Shown here piece after piece: positions 59,231 to 64,000 of a stretch of DNA of 64,000 bases. Both the position numbers and the translations under genes were made by a program. Position 1 is the stretch's first letter. Each line of letters opens with the position of its first letter. The DNA lies in contig NC_058520.1 in the NCBI RefSeq assembly GCF_904849725.1, positions 320,489,186-320,553,185 on the forward strand. Reading direction: 5' to 3'. The stretch comes from Hordeum vulgare subsp. vulgare. Lineage: Eukaryota > Streptophyta > Magnoliopsida > Poales > Poaceae. The notes under the pieces were generated by a model, which ran no database searches, had not been told where the DNA came from, and worked only from the letters and a program-made list of their open reading frames with translations.

Positions 59231-60740
59231 TGCTACTTCTCTTGCTTGCGCTGGTTTTTCCCTTGAAGAGGAAAGGGTGATGAAGCACAGGAGCAGTAAG
59301 TATTTCCCACAGTTTGAGAACCAAGGTATCAATCTAGTAGGAGAATCTCGTCAAGTTCAACGTACGTGCGCAAACACAAAAGAGCTTGCACCCAACGCTA
59401 TAAAGGGGTTGTCAATCCCTTCAAGATTGATTGCAAAGTGAGATCTGAAGGCGGAAAGTGCAACAAAGTAAAAAGTGTAAGGCTGAAAATATGGTGTGGA
59501 GTAGACCCGGGGGCCATTGTGTTCACTAGAGGCTTCTCTCAAAATAGCAAATATCACGGTGGGTGAACAAATTACTGTCGAACAATTGATAGAACCACGC
59601 AAAGTCATGACGATATCTAAGGCAATGATCATACATATAGGCATCACGTCCGAGACAAGTAGACCGATACTTTCTGCATCTACTACTATTACTCCACACA
59701 TCGACCGCTATCCAACATGCATCAAGTGTATTGAGTTCATGACGAACAGAGTAACGCCTTAAGCAAGATGACATGATGTAGAGGGGTAAACTCAAACCAA
59801 TGTTGAAAACCCCATCTTTTTACCCTTGATGGAAACAACGTGATGTGTGCCTCGCTAACCCTTCTGTCACTGGGTGAGGTCACCGCATGGTATGATCCCA
59901 AAACCAAGTACTTCTCCCATTGCAATAATCATAGGTCTAGTTGGCCAAACAAAACCCACAACTCGAAGAGAATTACAAGGACATGAAATCATGCATAAGA
60001 GAGATCAGAAGAAACTCAAATAAGATTCATAGATAATCTGATCATAAATCCACAATTCATCGGATCTCGACAAACACACCGCAAAATAAGATTACATCGG
60101 ATAGATCTCCATGAAGATCATGGAGAACTTTGTATTGAAGATCCAAGAGAGAGAAGAAGCCATCTAGTTACTAGCTATGGACCCGTAGGTCTATGGTGAA
60201 CTACTCATGCATCATCGGAGAGGTCATGGTGTTGATGAAGAAGCCCTCTGTATCCGAATCCCCCCTCCGGCAGGGCAACAGAACGTGCCCAGATGGGATC
60301 TTACGGAGAGAGAAGCTTGCGGCGGCGGAAAAGTACTTTCGATGATCTTCTGATTTTTTTATGGGATTGTAGGGAATATATAGGCGCAAAACCTAGGGCA
60401 AAGGAGCCTCAGGGAGCCCACAAGCAAGGGGGGCGCGGGCCCCCCTAGCCGCGCCATGAGGGCTTGTGGTGTCCCTGGTGGCCCCCTGCCCTGATTCTCC
60501 GGCTTCCCGATCTTTTTCTGTTCCGAAAAAAATCTTTTTGGCAGTTTCATTCCGTTTGGACTCCGTTCAAAATCCTCCTCAGAAAGGGGTCAAAAAGATG
60601 GAAAAAAACAGGAACTGGTACTTGGCACTGAGTTAATAAGTTAGTCCCAAAAATATATAAAAGGCATGCAAAACATCCAAAGTTTGACAAGATAGTAGCA
60701 AGAAACCATCAAAAATTATAGATACGTTGGAGACGTATCA
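59231..60740 (-). repeat. Sabrina/Fatima-like LTR with internal sequence on both sides
   Basis: Sense (minus) TGATACGTCTCCAACGTATC...GAAGTAGCA, 1,510 bp, with a TATA (complement of atatatag, about 60,375). Upstream in sense (60,741 and above) lies a polypurine region, so it is the 3' LTR of the right-edge element; downstream (below 59,231) lies primer-binding sequence as after a 5' LTR. Confidence 0.8.
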
Positions 60741-60780
60741 AGCATCCCAAAGCTTAACTCCTGCTCGTCCTCGAGTAGGG
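60741..60780 (-). promoter_or_regulatory. Polypurine tract region of right-edge element
   Basis: In the minus sense ctactcgaggacgagcagga, then gttaagctttgggatgct abuts the LTR. Same sequence type as 53,913-53,945. Confidence 0.7.
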
Positions 60781-63332
60781 AAGTGAGAAAGACTGAATTT
60801 TTGATGTGGAATGCTACCTAGTATAGTTGTCCTTTGCAACTTCTTTTACATGACATGAATGTTCAGATCCGTAAGATTCGAAACAAATGTAAGACATGAA
60901 AACAATAATACTTCAAGCAAACTAGCAAGGTAATCATGAACTTTCAAAATAACGAGGCCAAGGAAAGTTATCCCTACAAAATCATATAGTCTGGCTATGC
61001 TCCATCATCCTCACACAACTAATGTAAATCATGCGCAACCCCGGTATTGGCCAAGCAATTCTTTTCGCACTCTTACTTTCTCAAACTTTTTATAACTATC
61101 ACGCAATATATGAGCGCGAGCCATGGATATAGCACTATATGTGGAATAGAGTGTGGTGGTGGTTGTGAGACAAAAAGGAGGAGATGGTCACATTGACTCG
61201 GCGTATCAAAGGGCTATGGAGATGCCCATTAATAGATATCAATGTGAATGAGTAGGGATTGCCATACAAGGGATGCACTAGAGCTATAAGTATGTGAAAG
61301 CTCAAAAGGCAAACTAGTGGGTGTGCATCCAACTTGCTTGCTCACGAAGACCTATGGCAATTTTGAGGAAGCCCATCATTGGAATATACAAGCCAAGTTA
61401 TATAATGAAGATTCCCACTAGCATATGGTAGTGACAAAGCAAGAAGCTCTCAATCATGAAGAACATGGTGCTATTATGAAGCACAAGTGTAGAAAAAGAT
61501 AGTAGCATTGTCCCTTCTCTCTTTTTCTCTCTTTTTTTCATTTGGGCTCTTAGGCCTCTTTTTTCTTTTCTCTCTTTTTTTTATTTTTATTTCCTCACAT
61601 GGGACAATGCTCTAATAATGATAATCATCACACTTTTATTTACTCACAGCTCAAAGCTTAGAACGACGATGAATCTATAGGAAATGCCTCTGGCAGTGTA
61701 CCGGGATGTGCAACGATCTAGCTTGGTGTATGGCGTTGAAAAATCTTGCTAGCTATCTTACGATCATGCAATGGCAATATGAGAGTGACGGCACAAGTCA
61801 TGAGACGGAACGGTGGGAGTTTCATGGCAATATATCTCAGAATGGCTATGAAAATGCCATAGTAGGCAGGTATGGTGGCTGTTTTGAGGAAGGCATATGC
61901 TGGGTTTGTGCACCGGCGAAAGTTGCGCGACACTAGAGAGGCTAGCAAAGGTGGAAGGTGAAAGTGAATCTATACCATGGACTCACATTAGTCATGAAGA
62001 ACTCACATACTTGTTGCGAAAGTTTTTATTAGTAATTGAAACAAAGTGCTAAATGCATACTCCTAGGGGAAGGGTTGGTAGGTGTTAACCATCAGGCGAT
62101 CCCGGCCTCAACACAAAGCATGACAATCAATAGATCAACTATGCTCCGACTTCCTAACATAGCGGTTCACCATACGTGCATGCTACGGGAATCACTAACT
62201 TCAACACAAGTATTTCTAGATTCACAACACCCTACTAACATAGCTCTTAATATTACCGAATCCACGTCTCAAAATTAATTGAGAGGAATCAAGACTTCTC
62301 TTTCTACTCAATGCACATGAAGATGGAAGTTTTTGTATCCTCTTTGGGTACCTATCACCTTTGGGACTACTTTCATAGCATAAGCCAACTACCAAGTCAC
62401 GCACCGCCGTGCTCTAAAAGATATAAGTGAAGCACATAGAGCAAAATTATCTAGCTCAAAAGATATAAGTGAAGCACTATGAGCATTCTAGCAAACTCAC
62501 GATGAGTGCATGTCTCTCTCTCTCAAAAAGGTGTGCAGAAAGGATGATTGTGACACAACAAAAAGAAAAGACTCCTACGATACAAGACGCTCCAAGCAAA
62601 ACACATATCATGTGGTGAATAAAAATATAGGTCCAAGTAATGTTACCGATGGATTGGAGACGAAAGAGGGGATGCCTTCCCGGGGCATCCCCAAGCTTAG
62701 GCTTTTTGGTGTCCTTGAATTTGGCTTGGAATGCCTTGGGCATCCCCAAGCTTGAGATCTTTCCACTCCTTATCTCTTTGTCCATGAGAACATCACCCAA
62801 AACTTGAAAACTTCACAACACTAAACTTAAACAGAAACTCGTGATAACATTAGCACAAGAAAACAAACTACCACCTCTTTTGGTACTGTAGCGAACTTGA
62901 ATTCTATCTATATTGGTGTTGGGCTACTGTATTCTCACTTTTCCATGGCTAGTAGCCCTCGATACTAACCATAGTTTCAACAAAACAAGCAACCAACTCA
63001 ACAAAAACAGAATCTGACAAAAACAGACCAGTGTGTAGAAATCTGTATACTTAGTATACTTCTGGTACTTCAAACATTCTGAAAAAATACGACTGCTTGG
63101 GAAAAAGGTATATCAACCAGCAGCAAAAATAATCAACTCAAAATCTCTTTCTGAATAAAAATGAAAAATCATCTCGTAAGCGAAAAGTTTCTTTCTTTTT
63201 CCAGCAGGATCAAACAACCATCACCAAGACTAGTCATAAAGGTTTTGCTTGACTCAAACACAAAAAACACAATCATAATAGAATTATGATGGTGTGGACG
63301 CAAAAAAAACAGAAAGAAAAAAGATAAATTCA
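60781..63332 (-). other. 3' non-coding region of right-edge Gypsy element
   Basis: About 2.6 kb between the protease ORF and the LTR without RT or integrase. On the minus strand CTTGGGGATGCCC occurs twice (62,752-62,735 and 62,697-62,680), the second with GGAAGGCATCCCC able to pair back. There is a T-rich tract at 61,500-61,590. It resembles 51,017-53,912 in the other element. Confidence 0.6.
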
Positions 63333-63348
63333 TTGGGTTGCCTCCCAA
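63333..63348 (-). other. Short hairpin after protease stop codon
   Basis: Minus strand TTGGG-aggcaa-CCCAA, 47 nt after the stop at 63,396-63,398. Partner of the hairpin at 51,001-51,016. Confidence 0.5.
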
Positions 63349-63395
63349 CAAACGCTATTGTTTAACGCCCTTAGCTAGGCATAAAAGCGATAAAA

Positions 63396-64000
63396 TCACG
63401 TATCGTCGTCTTTGGTGCTAAAACCATAAGTGGCCCTCATCATGGATTCATAAGGCAATCTTATTTTATTTCTAGGAAAGTGTTCCATGCCCTTCCTTAA
63501 AGGAAATTGAAATCTAATATTCCCTTCCCTCATATGGATGATAGCACCGATAGTCCTTCGGAAAGGTTTACTAAGAATAATAGGGCATGTAGGATTGCAA
63601 TCAATGTCAAGCACAATGAAATCCATGGGTACATAGTTCCTATTTGCAATAATAAGAACATCATTGATCCTTCCCATGGGTTTCTTGACAGTAGAATCGG
63701 CAAGATGCAAATTAAGAGAACACTCTTCAATCTCATTAAAACCCAGAACATCACATAAAGACTTTGGAATCGTGGAAACACTAGCACCAAAATCACGCAA
63801 AGCATTGTATTCATAGTTTTTGATTTTGATTTTGATGGTAGGTTCCCACTCATCATGAAGCTTTCTAGGGATAGAGACTTCAAATTCAAGCTTCTCTTCA
63901 AGAGATTTTATCATAGCTTCGACGATATGATCGGTAAAGGCCTTGTTTTGGCTATAAGCGTGTGGAGAGTTTAACATGGATTGCATCAAGGAAATGCATT
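63396..64000 (-). CDS. Gypsy gag-protease, C-terminal part (runs off right edge)
   Basis: Open from the window edge to the stop at 63,396-63,398, about 200 codons, with no interruption. The retropepsin-like domain reads YNALRDFGASVSTIPKSL (active site D-F-G-A-S; relatives have D-L-G-A-S), LHLADSTVKKPMGRINDVLI, FIVLDIDCNPTCPIILSKPF and GAIIHMREGNIRFQFPLRKG. The protein would mature the particle proteins. The ORF ends after the protease domain (GFSTKDDDT) rather than entering RT, a feature of non-autonomous Triticeae Gypsy families. The Met at 63,989 is probably internal, since gag should precede it. Confidence 0.75.
   Translation of the reverse strand, partial: CISLMQSMLNSPHAYSQNKAFTDHIVEAMIKSLEEKLEFEVSIPRKLHDEWEPTIKIKIKNYEYNALRDFGASVSTIPKSLCDVLGFNEIEECSLNLHLADSTVKKPMGRINDVLIIANRNYVPMDFIVLDIDCNPTCPIILSKPFRRTIGAIIHMREGNIRFQFPLRKGMEHFPRNKIRLPYESMMRATYGFSTKDDDT

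Noticed and set aside
61500..61600. T-rich tract as a poly(A)/LINE tail on the minus strand
   Set aside because: Pyrimidine-rich and interrupted, with no target duplication or LINE sequence next to it; it fits the 3' non-coding region of the Gypsy element.
1..64000. A host gene or a microbial gene system
   Set aside because: Every ORF with recognisable protein features belongs to a transposable element, and the rest are non-coding or shadows.

Overview
This window is repeat-dense grass DNA, most likely from a Triticeae genome (wheat, Aegilops, barley or a relative). The strongest clue is three Copia elements of the Angela/WIS/BARE1 type, whose LTRs begin TGTTGGAAATATGCCC, alongside several Gypsy lineages typical of those genomes. 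I see no convincing host gene, tRNA or rRNA gene, or CRISPR array. Nearly all sequence can be assigned to nested transposable elements, and every coding region except the partial one at the right edge shows stops, frameshifts or truncation.

Layout of the left two thirds (1-43,748). The outermost layer is a Tat-lineage Gypsy element on the minus strand. Its integrase gene is split in two: the catalytic part lies at 42,884-43,748 and the C-terminal tail at 1,102-1,365. The splitter is a second Tat-like element, also minus strand, with 469-bp LTRs at 1,366-1,834 and 42,415-42,883 and a near-perfect target duplication (actat / tctat). That second element retains gag, a protease and a spliced antisense additional ORF (2,384-5,684), but no reverse transcriptase or integrase. 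Inside it lie: a rearranged Angela copy (8,579-31,144) in which a plus-strand gag-to-RNase H segment is fused to minus-strand LTR and minus-strand gag-integrase; a 14.4-kb chromodomain Gypsy (15,125-29,535, duplication TAAGT) inside the Angela leader; a truncated LTR of another family (31,145-31,694 plus 40,258-40,908); and within that LTR a complete-ended but decayed Angela (31,695-40,257, duplication GTACC).

Layout of the right third (43,749-64,000). A Sabrina-like plus-strand LTR (43,749-45,238) leads into a gag-like ORF that is interrupted by two nested Helitron-like elements (45,408-49,325 and 45,550-47,116). The ORF resumes at 49,326-50,948 and is followed by a long AT-rich tail with repeated CTTGGGGATGC motifs and an LTR of a different family (53,946-55,195). 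Next come a Tat antisense-ORF fragment (55,196-56,008), a truncated plus-strand Angela (56,009-59,183), and a minus-strand Sabrina-like element whose LTR (59,231-60,740) has internal sequence on both sides. Its protease ORF runs off the right edge.

The main points of biological interest are the spliced antisense gene in the pol-less Tat element, the 1-kb inverted repeat of Angela gag-protease-integrase that could have made hairpin RNA, and a small TTGGG-N6-CCCAA hairpin about 50 nt after the stop codon in two different Gypsy families. Family assignments rest on recognising motifs by eye. No database search or alignment program was run, and identity figures are visual estimates.
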